Source: Arbacia lixula
Taxonomy: Eukaryota; Echinodermata; Echinoidea; Arbacioida; Arbaciidae
Direction: 5' to 3'
NCBI GenBank assembly: GCA_963669155.1
Contig: OZ022583.1
Coordinates: 9,016,566 to 9,080,565, forward strand
DNA length: 64,000 bases
Shown here: piece by piece, positions 35,354 to 46,679 of the stretch
Position numbering within the stretch: the stretch's first letter is position 1
Layout: the number at the start of each line of letters is the position of its first letter
Notes under the pieces: generated by a model
What the model was told of the DNA's origin: nothing
Databases searched by the model: none
The model's input: the letters and a program-made list of their open reading frames with translations, nothing else
Made by a program: the position numbers and the translations under genes

Positions 35354-37531
35354 CTATGTGGTGCAATAGGGAAAAAGAGTAAACACAGCATTATTTTCAA
35401 TCAACCTCAACATAATTTTCAGTACATTTTAATGATTGCTTTTGAAGCCACCATGAACGTGTGAGGATAGGAAATAGAAAAAAAAAGTATTACTTTCGTA
35501 ATCTAAAAGTTGGGTACAATTTCAGACCCACGGCCGAATAATTCCTAACTTGTTTGTCAACGACGTTCACTATGAACGACAGGTCGTGCACACAGCGGGG
35601 TTTTCCCGCCAAAAGTACCAAACTATTGGTGTGTTGGGATCGTTTGTTGTTTGATGATGCAGTCGCAGAATATATATTGAAGCGGCATCGTTGCATTTAT
35701 TATCAACATAATGTGCAAGATATTTGTAGAGTGTAGTCTGGAATTCACTCCGTCCTCTTACGGCATCTAACTCCAACTTCCCTTTACCTCTAAGTTCTCC
35801 ACTCTACTATAGTCATTATGACAATCAAATGGCTTCGGGGGGTTGATCTAAGTTATTAGGGGTAGCATATACATTTAGGATATGGGACAAGCTATGTGTG
35901 TGGCCTCTGCCTGGTGGCTTGACATAGTTATGGAAAGTACATGTTAAAATGGAGATACGGGGTCAATTAAATGGTTTATGTGGTTTGGGTGAAAGGATGC
36001 TGAAAAGACTTATGATGTGGTCTAAGTAGGAAGGACGAAATAGATATTAGTATCAATCAAACAGTGAATGGGGGCAAGGGTATTGACTTCTACGGCACAA
36101 AAATTATGGAGGGAGCGGGATAATGACGAATTACTACTCTACAACACTTTATATACCAATTCTCGCTTCCGGAAGCCCTATTTGAGCCATAAAGCAAATC
36201 GGTACATGTACATAGTGACATCATACATGTCAAATTACACCATTTCTTGAGATTAGTTGGTCTGACTCTGCCATGTCGGCTGCCTAGTATGTGGGTGCAA
36301 CCACCCATATTTGTTGGCGATGGCGATGTTTAGGGTGATTTCGACGACGAATACATTAAACTTCGACGTATGCGAAATGCAGTGGATTTCATAACACCCC
36401 GTTCAGTTTGGGGTTGATTTTGACAAGTACTCGTTTGACAGATTTCTTTCACAAACACATTAAGCGTATTTGGTGTGAACCTCTAGCAGATATATTGCAT
36501 TTGCGAGCATAATTAGAATTGCTAAACTTACAGGGCTACGCCAGTACAGCTCTATTTGTATGATTCGGCATCATGCATTTGCAATATTGTGTCCGTCATG
36601 CCATTTTATCTCGGTTGAAAACTTCTCGTTTCTTATTTGTGTCTAATCCTGGGTTTTGTTTTGCTGGATAGAGTGTAGTTCATCAAGCAAATAAAATGTA
36701 AAAAATCTTTCAAGTGATGGCTTATTCATTGGCATTCAATTTGTTTGCTCAACTATTTTTTGAATATTTAATTCCATGTAAATCGTCATGTTTCTCATGG
36801 TACAGACAGGGTGGCGCCTGTCAAGGTTTATTTAGACAACTGAACGATAAATCGATGTAAGGTTATTTTGACAACAGATTTTGCAGCAGGAATTGCATAC
36901 TGTCCTGAAGTTATCCTCTCTCCCTGTCTTAAGTTATAGATCAAGTAGCTCCTCATGTTTTTGATATTGTCTTCTCTTTATTTTCAGTTCTTTCCCACTG
37001 GTAACACCCCCTTCTCTCTCTACGTTCTCAACGGGCACGTGCACATTAACCTCCGCGAGACGAGCAAACGCACTAGCAGTGCTTGTCATGGCTGCACAAA
37101 AGTGAAGGTGGTATAGCTCTCTCATTGGGGAATATTTTGTTCTGTTACAAAAGTCACACCACATCAGTTGTCAAAATTTGCACCGCAGACAGTTTATAGC
37201 ACACCTATGTGGGAGGCTTTTCAAGTTGTTGGATATCACATTTATTAAGGTACAGATATACGCCAGTGAAGCTCTAATTGTATGATTAGGCATCAGGTAT
37301 TTGCGATATTGTGTCCGTCATGCCATGTTATTTGCGTTGCAATAGCTTTCACTTGTTTGATTGTCTATTAAGTGAAACATCATGTAAGTCGACTTTGCCA
37401 TATTTTTCAAGGTACAGCAGGGTGGTGCCTGTCAAGGTTTATTTAGGCAACGTGAATAAGTAACACGCATCCAAAATAGTAATACCTCTATGGTATTTTC
37501 TACGCATTATACGCGCATTCTAAACAAAACG
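35354..37531. repeat. Duplicated block, copy 2: putative intron/5' region
   Basis: Matches 25,367-27,540 with scattered substitutions and small indels (for example an inserted AAAAATT-like change near 36,100). The possible exon at 36,934-37,164 is preserved. Confidence 0.6.
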
Positions 37532-37798
37532 TTACGTCCTATTACTGTTGAGATTAGAAGCATGGCAAAATGTCTCATCGATATATATGTTTAGAAAAGC
37601 TGTAGAAATGCCAAGCACAACTAAGTTTGAAATAATTTTTTGGATCGGTTTTTGAACTACAAGAATAGAAAAAAAAATCAACAAAAACGCAGCACAAAGA
37701 GTGTTGCATTTTGCAGACGTCGTCGCGACATGCCGTCGTCGTCGATGTCGACCACATAGCTGCCATTTCCTACCAAACTCAGTGATGGTGTTGCCCAT
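37532..37798 (-). CDS. Candidate N-terminal signal-anchor exon, copy 2 (open form)
   Basis: Equivalent to 27,665-27,805, but with 9 Ts, so the frame continues: a basic head, hydrophobic LCAAFLLIFFSILVV, then QKPIQK. Only the first 45-50 codons look like a membrane-anchor exon; the remainder probably lies beyond a GTAGTT donor. Link to the Gal3ST gene is inferred from strand and position. Confidence 0.3.
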   Translation of the reverse strand: MGNTITEFGRKWQLCGRHRRRRHVATTSAKCNTLCAAFLLIFFSILVVQKPIQKIISNLVVLGISTAFLNIYIDETFCHASNLNSNRT

Positions 37799-38122
37799 GT
37801 ACTAGGCACGCGGAACGTACCAAGCAAGTTTATAATTGAGTATAAAGAAAATGTGTTTTAACACTACTGTTTTGATGATACCGTATTATGTTCTTACCAT
37901 TTTTGGGAAAAAAAGGCTTTCCGGTAGTGAGGTTTGACTTGTCATAGCTTCGAGAATCACCTCAGAGCTAATACCTATCGAATTTAGAACTCGGGTTAGA
38001 GCTGTCATCATATCGAGAAACACGCCCTGTGTCGACAAACGTTATCACTAAATCCTCGAATTAGCAACGCGCTAGAATGTTGAAATCGTGCCTTTTCACT
38101 TCATATCTGCACCACAATTGCT

Positions 38123-38166
<44 letters not shown>

Positions 38167-39399
38167 CTGGTTCATTTACAATATCTGTCTTTTACGCCCC
38201 ATTTTATAATGCAGATCTCATGTTTTGAAAGCTATATAACGATTATTTTTACTTTAAATAATTCTTCGGTCCCGAATAAAAATCGCATGCTACCTTTCTC
38301 TCATCGTGTGCTGACTGTGCGTGGGCGGTAAAAAGATGGTTGGTGGGCTTGGATGAAAACTGGAGCGGGTGGAGAAAGCCAAGAAGACTATAAGAAGCAG
38401 GCCAAGACCCGCTTCTACCGTCTTCCAAACCGTAGAAAACCGATTAATTGCCATTGCGAGTACTGCACCATGAGTAACTTGATCAAACTGAAGCAGCACT
38501 CCAAAGGAAGAAGAGACATCCAAGCTCCTCCCACGATAATCCGACCTGCCAGTGACTGGGAACAGCGTAAAGAAGCCGTTTTCGTCTCAACAAGCACGCG
38601 AACTCAGACCGTTTGCAACTCACTTTATGTATATAACTCCTATATTACAGGCGTTCCGTCCGCCGCTTCGTAATGCGGTGGCGCTTTCTCTTCGCATTTC
38701 AGCGTAAAGAATGTTATTTGTCTGCGGTACGATTGTATAGCAGACAAATGTTGTTTGTATCGTTAATGAATGCATACTTATGTTGGGTACGGGGCCGTTT
38801 CCCCGATGGAATGTAATTTGCATAGACAGCTCGTACAGGTGTGCGAGCTAATTCAGCCACGGTGGCCAGGGCACGTACGGGGGTACGTGGCATCAATTAG
38901 TAGGTAATTGAATCATTCTAGCTTGAACTTTCAACGAGCCAACTTTTATTTGCAATGAAAGTGCGTTGTTTTATGCTCTGACATGATTTCAAGGTTTTCC
39001 AGAGTTTTTATTCTCGTCGAGTTTTATCTCTGGTTTTTTATCCTGGATCATGCTCGGTCCGATTTCCTGAAGGAAATGTGAAGAAATGTTTGTTAAGCAT
39101 TCATACCAATAAAAGGCCGGCTCCCAGTAGTCGTTGTCAGGCTATCCCACAATAATTGAAGTGTATTATTGTGACTTATGAGTCACATTCGTTTAGCCCA
39201 TCGTGTGCACAGAGATTGTGTACACCTTGACATACAGCCCGCGCGGACATGCTTTTTACCAGGGCCGTTACTCGTGCCCTTGTTCCATTGATGCTTCGCA
39301 GTCACAGAAATAGAAAGACGTTTCTATTTCTGTGTTCGCAGTCTATCGGCAATACCAATTTTACGCTCGACATACACAGGACAATGGCAATTAACACGT
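37799..39399. repeat. Duplicated block, copy 2: distal part
   Basis: Matches 27,806-29,410. It includes a (TA)n run at 38,127-38,162 whose length differs between copies, and the unassigned 106-codon plus-strand frame at 38,353-38,673, which has one substitution relative to copy 1. Confidence 0.6.
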
Positions 39400-40060
39400 G
39401 CAATTCTTTCAAAAATGTCGAGGCCTTTCAAACTATCGCATGACACTTTAACTAAATCATGAATAAAACGAGGTGAAAGCTGAATTGTTGTTCTTTACTC
39501 TCATATAGGTTCCATGTCGGAACTTAATGATTGAGTCTCACCATATATTACGCACGGTATTCACCAGATTTACCAAAAAAAGGCCATAACTCTTCCAAAC
39601 ATGTAGGGGCTTTAAAAACTATCACATGACACTTTAACTAGCTCATGATTTATATGAGGTAAAAGCTGCATAGTTGCTCTTTACCCCGATATAGGTCCCA
39701 TGTCGGAACTTTTTGATTCAGTCTTACTGTTGCAATTTCAATTTAGCGCTCAGACCGGCATATTACGCACGGTATTCACCAGATTTACCGAAAATTGCCA
39801 TAACTCTTCAAAAAATGTCGGTGCTTTAACAACTATCGCATGACACTTAAACTAGCTAATGATTTATACGAGGTAAAAGCTAAATAGTTGTTCTTTACCC
39901 CCACATAGGTCCCATGTCGAAACTTTTTGATTCAGTCTTACTGTTGCAGTTTGAAGTCAAGGTTCAGACCGGCATATTACCCACGGTATTCACCAGATTT
40001 ACCGGAAATGTCGGGGCCTTAAAACTTTAACTAGCTCATGATTTATATGAAGTAAAAGCT
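39400..40060 (+). repeat. 214-bp satellite array, copy 2
   Basis: About three monomers in the same orientation as 29,420-30,576. The last is truncated at AAGTAAAAGCTG, where it abuts the 45-bp minisatellite without any spacer. Confidence 0.85.
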
Positions 40061-41499
40061 GTTGGAGTGGTGGAGACCGTTGGTCTGCGTGGAGTCGTTT
40101 GTCGAGTTGGAGTGGTGGAGGTCGTTGGTCTGGGTGGAGTCATCTGTTGAGTTGGAGTGGTGGAGGTCGTTGGTCTGGGTGGAGTCATCTGTCGAGTTGG
40201 AGTGGTGGAGGTTGTTGGTTTGGGTGGAGTCGGAGTGGTGGGGATCGTTGGTCTGGGTGGAGTCGTCTGTCGAGTTGGAGTGGTGGAGGTTGTTGGTCTG
40301 GGTGGAGTCGGAGCGGTGGAGGTCGTTGGTCTGGGTGGAGTCGTCTGTTGAGTTGGAGTGGTGGTGGTCGTTGGTCTGGGTGGAGTCGGAGTGATGGAGG
40401 TCGTTGGTCTGGGTGGAGTCGTTTGTCGAGTTGGAGTGGTGGAGGTCGTTGGTCTGGGTGGAGTCGGAGTGATGGAGGTCGTTGGTCTGGGTGGAGTCGT
40501 CTGTTGAGTTGGAGTGGTGGAGGCCGTTGGTCTGGGTGGAGTCGGAGTGGTGGAGGTCGTTGGTCTGGGTGGAGTCGTTTGTCGAGTTGGAGTGATGGAG
40601 GTCGTTGGTCTGGGTGGAGTCGTCTGTTGAGTTGGAGTGATGGAGGTCGTTGGTCTGGGTGGAGTCGTCTGTCGAGTTGGAGTGGTGGAGGTCGTTGGTC
40701 TGGGTGGAGTCGTCTGTTGAGTTGGAGTGGTGGAGGTCGTTGGTCTGGGTGGAGTCATCTGTCGAGTTGGAGTGGTGGAGGCCGTTGGTCTGGGTGGAGT
40801 CGGAGTGGTGGAGGTCGTTGGTCTGGGTGGAGTCGTCTGTTGAGTCGGAGTGGTGAAGGTCGTTGGTCTGGGTGGAGTCGTCTGTTGAGTCGGAGTGGTG
40901 AAGGTCGTTGGTCTGGGTGGAGTCGTCTGTTGAGTCGGAGTGGTGAAGGTCGTTGGTCTGGGTGGAGTCGTCTGTTGAGTCGGAGTGGTGAAGGTCGTTG
41001 GTCTGGGTGGAGTCGTCTGTTGAGTTGGAGTGGTGGAGGTCGTTGGTCTGGGTGGAGTCGTCTGTCGAGTTGGAGTGGTGGAGGCCGTTGGTCTGGGTGG
41101 AGTCGTCTGTTGAGTTGGAGTGGTGGAGGCCGTTGGTCTGGGTGGAGTCGGAGTGGTGGAGGTCGTTGGTCTGGGTGGAGTCGGAGTGGTGGAGGTCGTT
41201 GGTCTGGGTGGAGTCGTCTGTTGAGTTGGAGTGGTGGAGGTTGTTGGTCTAGGGGGAGTCGGAGTGGTGGAGGTCGTTGGTCTTGGTGGAGTCGGCTGTC
41301 GAGTTGGAGTGGTGGAGGTCGTTGGTCTTGGTGGAGTCGTTTGTCGAGTTGGAGTGGCCGGAGTGGAACTCGTTGAAAATGGAGACAACGGAGGCCAATC
41401 CGCAGTCATCTCGAGAGGTAAGGGAGCTGTCGATGACGTCCTCCTCTCTACCCGCACTGCTGTAGCAGAAGGCTCATCTTGCCACAGGCTCGTCGTCAT
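40036..41499 (-). CDS. Thr/Pro-rich mucin-like tail, 487 codons
   Basis: Continues in frame after the TAG of exon 3: a short unique lead (MTTSLWQDEPSATAVRVERR..), then about 30 repeats of 15 residues (TTPPRPTTSTTPTRQ or ..QQ) mixed with 11-residue versions lacking the RQTT/QQTT piece. Such Ser/Thr/Pro arrays are typical of O-glycosylated extracellular stalks. The last seven residues come from 214-bp satellite, so the true C-terminus is missing. Because units are multiples of three, the opposite strand is also open for 425 codons; the minus frame is preferred because it is continuous with the SGNH exons. Confidence 0.5.
   Translation of the reverse strand: MTTSLWQDEPSATAVRVERRTSSTAPLPLEMTADWPPLSPFSTSSTPATPTRQTTPPRPTTSTTPTRQPTPPRPTTSTTPTPPRPTTSTTPTQQTTPPRPTTSTTPTPPRPTTSTTPTPPRPTASTTPTQQTTPPRPTASTTPTRQTTPPRPTTSTTPTQQTTPPRPTTFTTPTQQTTPPRPTTFTTPTQQTTPPRPTTFTTPTQQTTPPRPTTFTTPTQQTTPPRPTTSTTPTPPRPTASTTPTRQMTPPRPTTSTTPTQQTTPPRPTTSTTPTRQTTPPRPTTSITPTQQTTPPRPTTSITPTRQTTPPRPTTSTTPTPPRPTASTTPTQQTTPPRPTTSITPTPPRPTTSTTPTRQTTPPRPTTSITPTPPRPTTTTTPTQQTTPPRPTTSTAPTPPRPTTSTTPTRQTTPPRPTIPTTPTPPKPTTSTTPTRQMTPPRPTTSTTPTQQMTPPRPTTSTTPTRQTTPRRPTVSTTPTAFTSYKS
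40061..41380. repeat. 45/33-bp coding minisatellite
   Basis: On the plus strand the unit is GTTGGAGTGGTGGAGGTCGT.. of 45 bp; the short form lacks 12 bp (the TCTGTYGAGTTG-like piece) and is 33 bp. Units are highly alike, with four consecutive units near 40,850-41,000 sharing a GAAGGTCG variant, a sign of recent local homogenisation. Confidence 0.9.
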
Positions 41500-41502
41500 C
41501 CT

Positions 41503-41718
41503 CTAATAGATCACTTTGAGCAGGCGAGGAAGTACTGTGCACTCGCTCAGATGAAGCCCATCACGAGCCCAGAGCCTTCTGTCCTCTGTGGGGAAGAAGC
41601 TCGTGCTGTCAATCCAAGAAACACCCTCCTCTCGGTAGATCATGGAGAAGGCTTGGTTGAACTCCTTGACGAGGTGTTGCTTTTAGTCTAGCCGAGGAGC
41701 GATGCTAGTTGCAAGAAC
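41503..41718 (-). CDS. SGNH-like gene, exon 3 (Asp-His block) with in-frame stops
   Basis: Starts after ACTTATCATAG. Eleven codons (VLATSIAPRLD) are followed by TAA, then an open run EEGVSWIDSTSFFPTEDR and LWARDGLHLSECTVLPRLL, ending at TAG 41,503-41,505. The Asp and His of DGLHLS fit the catalytic pair of SGNH enzymes. An alternative acceptor (CTAAAAG at about 41,680) would skip the TAA and keep phase 0. Confidence 0.6.
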
Positions 41719-42191
41719 CTATGATAAGTCCATATCAAATAACAATTTCATTTCAGTAACAATAATCATTTGCCGCAATCTTTTAACTTCTAATTGATCA
41801 AATAGAATGAGTTGTTATATTCATGATATGTATCTCAATTAAATAAGTGAAATTTAGTTAATGAAACCTCTACTCAATTAAACAAAGGGAAAACATCGAT
41901 AGAAAAGATTGTGTAATAATAAAAGATAAATGAATAACCGTATGACCAACGATATCTAATTTGATTGTTGAAGATTGTCACTTGAGAAAAAAAAAACATA
42001 ACGAGATGACCAAAAATCTTTTTCAAGGCCCTTGAGAAATTCGCAAATATTCGAGAACAAAATAAAACTTTGTACTTGTTTCGTAGCTAGCAGATCAATG
42101 GCGTGGTAAAAGCAGAGGTTGCGACAACAAGATCAATAACAAAAATGGGCATACATGTTGTAAGGCTTTATCAATACGGGTATAGACTAAC

Positions 42192-42464
42192 AATGGTGTC
42201 ACGAAGTGCTGATTCCAAAAGACTTCGGAATTGACGACAGGCATTCTCTAGAGATGTCGCTGCAAATCCAATGTTGTTAGTCCCTGTGGCGACTACTGCG
42301 ATGTTGGGCCCACGTTTCCAGTTGAAGTAGAGGAACTCTTCCGCGACATGGCGACAGGTCCCTCCCAGCGTGCTGTTGATGACGAGTTGGATGGGCCCTC
42401 GTGGTAGCTTCACATTCCCCTGAACCACTGGTCTTAGTTGGATGTCTCCGAAGATGTAGGCAAC
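42192..42464 (-). CDS. SGNH-like gene, exon 2 (blocks I and III)
   Basis: The acceptor CATTTAATTGCAG precedes 91 codons: VAYIFGDIQLRPVV (block I, nucleophile position Ile), a STLGGTCRHVAEEF segment, GPNIAVVATGTNNIG (block III) and SLENACRQFRSLLESALRDTI. It ends at ATT|GTTAGT. Without splicing the frame stops seven codons later at 42,171. The phase is 0 at both ends. Confidence 0.6.
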
Positions 42465-43056
42465 CTGCAATTAAATGAACAAATTTAAACAATTGTTTTG
42501 TAATGTTTTCTTTTGTAATAATTGTTTTGTAATGAAACCGATATTTATATATTGAAAATGGGTTTTCCCTTTACAATCATTGGTGGCCCCCTGAGGACTA
42601 GTGTCCTCTGAAGAGGACATACGCCATTGCCCGTATATCTTATAGCATTTACACTTTTTACACAAACTTCCTTTGAAGCCAGATTCTATGTTCTATCCAT
42701 TTGGTACACTAAAATGTGACGGAAAATTAACATTTGATATACGGGTACATTCATTCCTATGAAATGCTTTTAATGATCAAAATGCAAGAACACACATTTC
42801 AATGCATATAATGGGATAACGTGATGTTTAGTGTTTAGTATATTAGATATAACATTCGCAGCGAAAACTGAAAAAGAATACTATTTAAAACAATTATGGA
42901 TGTTGTATCCTTCAACATGAACATTAGAAGCACTATTGCTTTAGTATGCTTATGATGTGATACCACATTATCAGTAAAGTTTGAAGAACAAATATCATAA
43001 CATGGTATTGTAGACTATACGCACATGCACCCTTCAAATATCAAATGTCATATTAC

Positions 43057-43215
43057 CGAACGATCCCTGTCGATGACAACGATAATGGTTTTGTTCTGCT
43101 TGCCGCTGATACCTAGATCCCAAATCTCCGCCTTGCTACCTTTTCCGCTTCCACGCCCAGCATCCCAAGCTCCAAACGCCGATGAGCTGCCGCATCTTCC
43201 CGTCGATCGCGTCAT
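43057..43215 (-). CDS. SGNH-like gene, putative exon 1
   Basis: ATG at 43,213-43,215 opens 53 codons: MTRSTGRCGSSSAFGAWDAG, a Gly/Ser/Lys-rich stretch, then KTIIVVIDRDRS. It ends exactly at a TCG|GTAATA donor. Reading through would hit TGA at 43,048. The phase agrees with exon 2. Other frames over this stretch are also partly open, so the start is less certain than exons 2 and 3. Confidence 0.5.
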
Positions 43216-44027
43216 CCATCAGGAGGCCATTTTCTTGCACTGCAATCTGTATCTTGGACACGAAAATAAAAATAACTCGGAAAGGGCAATGTGAGTATCA
43301 ACGACTCGATGAAACAAATCAAAACTAGAAATCAGCTCAAGATAAACTATAAAAAGTAAACAACTAAAAGTACACGTAAGTAGAAGCCTTCTGGATAACA
43401 GTCAACGGCTATTAAAAGCGATGTGAATCCTTCAGATGCAAACGATCAAGTGTGACTGCGTAACCGAATGTCTTCTCATTCTTACCTAACGTGTAAGAGT
43501 GCTAAAACTAGATTCCATTATTAACCAAAGCGATTATCGATATTTTTAGAAACCGGTACCCACTGATGTATGCCCCCGTTAAACGCCGTTGCTGTCATAA
43601 TAAATTGTTAACACATTTCTCATTGTACTTCGCCGCGCTCTACATCCTGTTATTCAACAAAGGTATCAAGTAGCTGTATAAAGCGCGCGCGAAGTATAAA
43701 GGCACCGAAAGCTACATTTTGGAGCTAATAAGATTAATTCCCTTTGTTCAACGTCGATGGCTCTGATTAATGATAGCCGTGTGTCAATCAAAGAAGACCT
43801 GTCACTAGATTGTCACTTTGTGAATCCAAGACATGGCAAAAAGTTTTACAAGATTAACACACGATATGTTCAACAGCTGAATGGCATTTGCATTAAAGTC
43901 CTAAAGGTTTGAGCCCCTGTTCAAATCCCAAAACACCAAGAATAGTTCCAGCCTGTAAAATTTGGGAGAGTACAGAACAAATCTTCAGCTTTATATCACT
44001 TATATACATTGCCGGGAATATCCGGAA
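43216..44027. other. 5' flank of the SGNH-like gene; no gene recognised
   Basis: Unique AT-rich sequence. No clear promoter motif on the minus strand. TATAAAG at about 43,677 and 43,702 lies on the plus strand. Confidence 0.4.
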
Positions 44028-44629
44028 TTTAAGTAATATGCCGGTTTGAGCCAATATTTCAAACTAGAACAGTAAGACCCAATTAAAAAGTTCGGACATG
44101 GGACCTACATGAGAGTAAAGAGCAGCTATTCAGCCTTTACCTCATATCAATCATGAATTAGATAAAGTGTCATGCGATAGTTTTAAAAAGCCCGACGGAG
44201 TTATGGTCATTTTCGGTAAATTCTGATAATGCCGTACGTAAATTGGGGGAAAAGCGCAACTGTCCAGCTTTGACCTCCTACTATTTATTAGTTAGTAAAA
44301 GTGTCATGCGATAGGTTTAAAAGCCACGACATTTTTGGAAGAGTTATGGCCATTTTCGGTAAATCTGGTGAATACCGTGCGTAATATGCCGGTCTGAGCC
44401 CTAAATTCAAATTGCAACAGTAAGACCCAATCAAAAAGTTCCGACATGGGACCTATATGGGGGTAAAGAACAACTATTCAGCTTTTACCTCATATAAATC
44501 ATGCGTTAGTTTAAGTGTCATGTGATAGTTGTTAAAGCACCGACATTTTTGGAAGAGTTATGGCAATTTTCGGTAAATCTGGTGAATACCGTGCGTAATA
44601 TGCCGGTCTGTGCCCTAAATTCAAATTGC
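44028..44629 (-). repeat. 214-bp satellite array, inverted relative to the other arrays
   Basis: Reads as reverse complement: TAATATGCCGGTCTGAGCCC, GTTCCGACATGGGACC, CATTTTTGGAAGAGTTATGG. Unit starts near 44,382 and 44,598 are about 215 bp apart; the leftmost units are diverged and one is shortened. With 39,400-40,060 it forms an inverted pair around the SGNH-like gene. Confidence 0.85.
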
Positions 44630-45223
44630 AAATGTAAACATACGACAATGTCAGTCATTGCGTGCTTGTTCTATTCGTTCCTCGGATTGCAAAGTTTTCA
44701 GAGAGCGAGATTCCATTGCTTGTAGGTCTAAGGTTGCGTTCATGTGACCATCGCCAGAAACATGATTTGAATCATGATTCTAATCATGATTCAAAACGCA
44801 AGCATGAATCACGATAACGACATTATCAGCGTTCATACGACCTTCTCTCCAAACAAGTTTCTCCTCGGATTCGGGCCGATCCAGTGCGCCTCGTAGCGCG
44901 TTTTCTGACGACTTCTACTTGGGCTGCTTGACACGCACCTGAAATAGGCCGACACAATGACCTCATAGAATCATGATTCAAAACGCGGTTGCGTTCAAGC
45001 GACCTTTTTCGAACGTGATTCGGCATAGAAACGCGTTTTAAAACGTCCCCTTTTCCGCGTAACGGTTTGCGTTTTGAATCACATCCTGTCCGAGCATTTC
45101 CATTGCGAGGGTGCAGAATGTATAATACAATCTACGACTTATTCGCTGATGTTTCTCATTATGTTGTTAAATTGATTGTCCTCATGCAATTATTCATTGA
45201 CTGACTTCTGTATTGTACTCCAT
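44630..45223. repeat. Dispersed repeat with CATGATT palindromes, copy 2
   Basis: Matches 16,094-16,687 with few differences. The left junction is inside a 214-bp satellite unit (TTCAAATTGCA|AATGTAAACA); the right junction jumps into the 121-bp satellite at CCATATCAGAAT. Confidence 0.8.
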
Positions 45224-46315
45224 ATCAGAATCAAGTCACAATAATGACGTTGGCCCGACATCATATTTCCAACCAATAACCGACATATTTAATCATGTTA
45301 ACTGTAACTAGTTACCACATTGGCGCGATATCGGCACGACGTCAGATTCGAGATATCGAAATCTTCAAATATTGATATCAGTATTTCAACCAATTCCCAA
45401 CATATTTAATCATGTTAACTGTAACTAGTTACGACATAGGCGTGATGTCGACACGACGTCACATTTAACCGACATGTTTGATAGTCAATAGTTACGATGT
45501 TGGTGCAATGTCGTTACGACGTCAGCTTTGATAGCAGTGTGACATTGGGCTAATGTTGGGCCAATGTCACTCGAGATATATTCGGCCAACGTCAAAAGCT
45601 GAAGTTGGCCCAATGTTAAAATGTCCACCAGCCCAACTTGTCCCAACATCAATTTCAAGACGGGCCAATGTTGTTTTTAACTTATTGGGCCAACGTCAAA
45701 AGCTGACATTGGCCCAACGTAAAAATGTCCACCAGCCCAACATTGGCCCAACATCAATTTAAAGACGTCAGGCCAATGTCAAAAGCTGATGTTTGCCCAA
45801 CGTTAAAATGACCACCAGCCCAACATTGGCCCAACATCCGACGTCAGCTTTAAGATAACGAAATTAGGTCGAAATATTGATGTTGGCTCGACATTACATT
45901 TCGAATTATTTCCTAATATGTTGAAATGCTACTACTCCACACATTGGCGATATTGGCACGTCAACTTCAATATATCAAAATTAGCCTTCAATATTGATAT
46001 CGGACCGACATCATATTTTGAAGCATTTTCCGATATGTTGATGTCACTAGTAAATACATTGGCACGATGGCGGTACGACTTCTGCTTTGAGACATCAAAT
46101 AATTCGTCACTGTTTTCACGAACCGTTATGCGTGCGCGTTTAGCACGGAAAAGAGTTTTCGAGAAGTTTGCAATTGTTTTCAAATTGTGGTTTCAATGCT
46201 TTTTCTTCACCTTTTGTTACAGTTTTTACTTTAATGTGGACGTACACAGTTCCAAGTATCCTAGCATGTAAATATTGCTTCATAACGCCTCCACACTTAC
46301 TTGCTATCGAGTCGT
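45224..46315. repeat. 121-bp and 105/83-bp satellites, copy
   Basis: Equivalent to 17,843-19,257, with fewer units of the 105/83-bp type (about 45,545-45,840 against 18,168-18,760) and a small deletion near 46,040 that removes a duplicated CCGATATGTTG. Confidence 0.75.
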
Positions 46316-46580
46316 CAGGACCGTCGCCAGGGGGTGCGGAGGGTGCGAACGCACCCCCCTTCAGAACCAAAAAAAAAGAATTAAAAAAATTAAAAAAAAA
46401 ACAAAATTAAAAAAACAAAAACAAAAGCAAAAACAAAACAAAACCGGAGGGAGGGGGGGGGGGGTTAGGGACAACTGCATGAAATTGAGTAAATACGTTG
46501 TTTTTTGTGTTTTTGTGTTTTTTTTTTCCATAAAAAGCACCCCCCCCCCCCCCCCTAGAAAAAAGCTGGTGACGGCCCTG
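46316..46580. mobile_element. 265-bp MITE with CAGGRCCGTC ends, copy 2
   Basis: Equivalent to 19,258-19,516: the left end CAGGACCGTCGCCAG has one extra change, the right end CTGGTGACGGCCCTG is the same. Homopolymer lengths inside differ. Confidence 0.7.
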
Positions 46581-46679
46581 GTTGTTAATCTAGGAGCACG
46601 GTTCGTGAAAACGCCAAGGCTGTGTTTTTGCGTACGCATCGTTTTCACGAATCATGCTCGGAGGATCGCATCGCACGCA

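Larger units (their letters stand above)
40036..43215 (-). pseudogene. SGNH-hydrolase-like gene with mucin-like tail, interrupted
   Basis: Three exons on the minus strand join in phase 0: exon 1 43,215-43,057, exon 2 42,464-42,192, exon 3 from 41,718. The joined frame has the order of SGNH motifs: GDxxL-like (FGDIQLRP), the GTNN block (VVATGTNNIG) and the Asp-His block (WARDGLHLSE). It runs on in the same frame into a long Thr/Pro-rich tail. Damage: Ile replaces the nucleophile Ser in block I, TAA at 41,683-41,685 and TAG at 41,503-41,505 are in frame, and the 3' end reads into satellite. Known of the family: ester hydrolysis by a Ser-His-Asp set. Inferred: a decaying gene, or a pseudo-enzyme if the stops are sequencing errors. 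No second copy is present in the window. Confidence 0.6.

Noticed and set aside
40099-41376. 425-codon plus-strand Ser/Trp/Gly repeat protein
   Set aside because: Its mirror on the minus strand is continuous in frame with SGNH exons, so the plus frame is probably a shadow.
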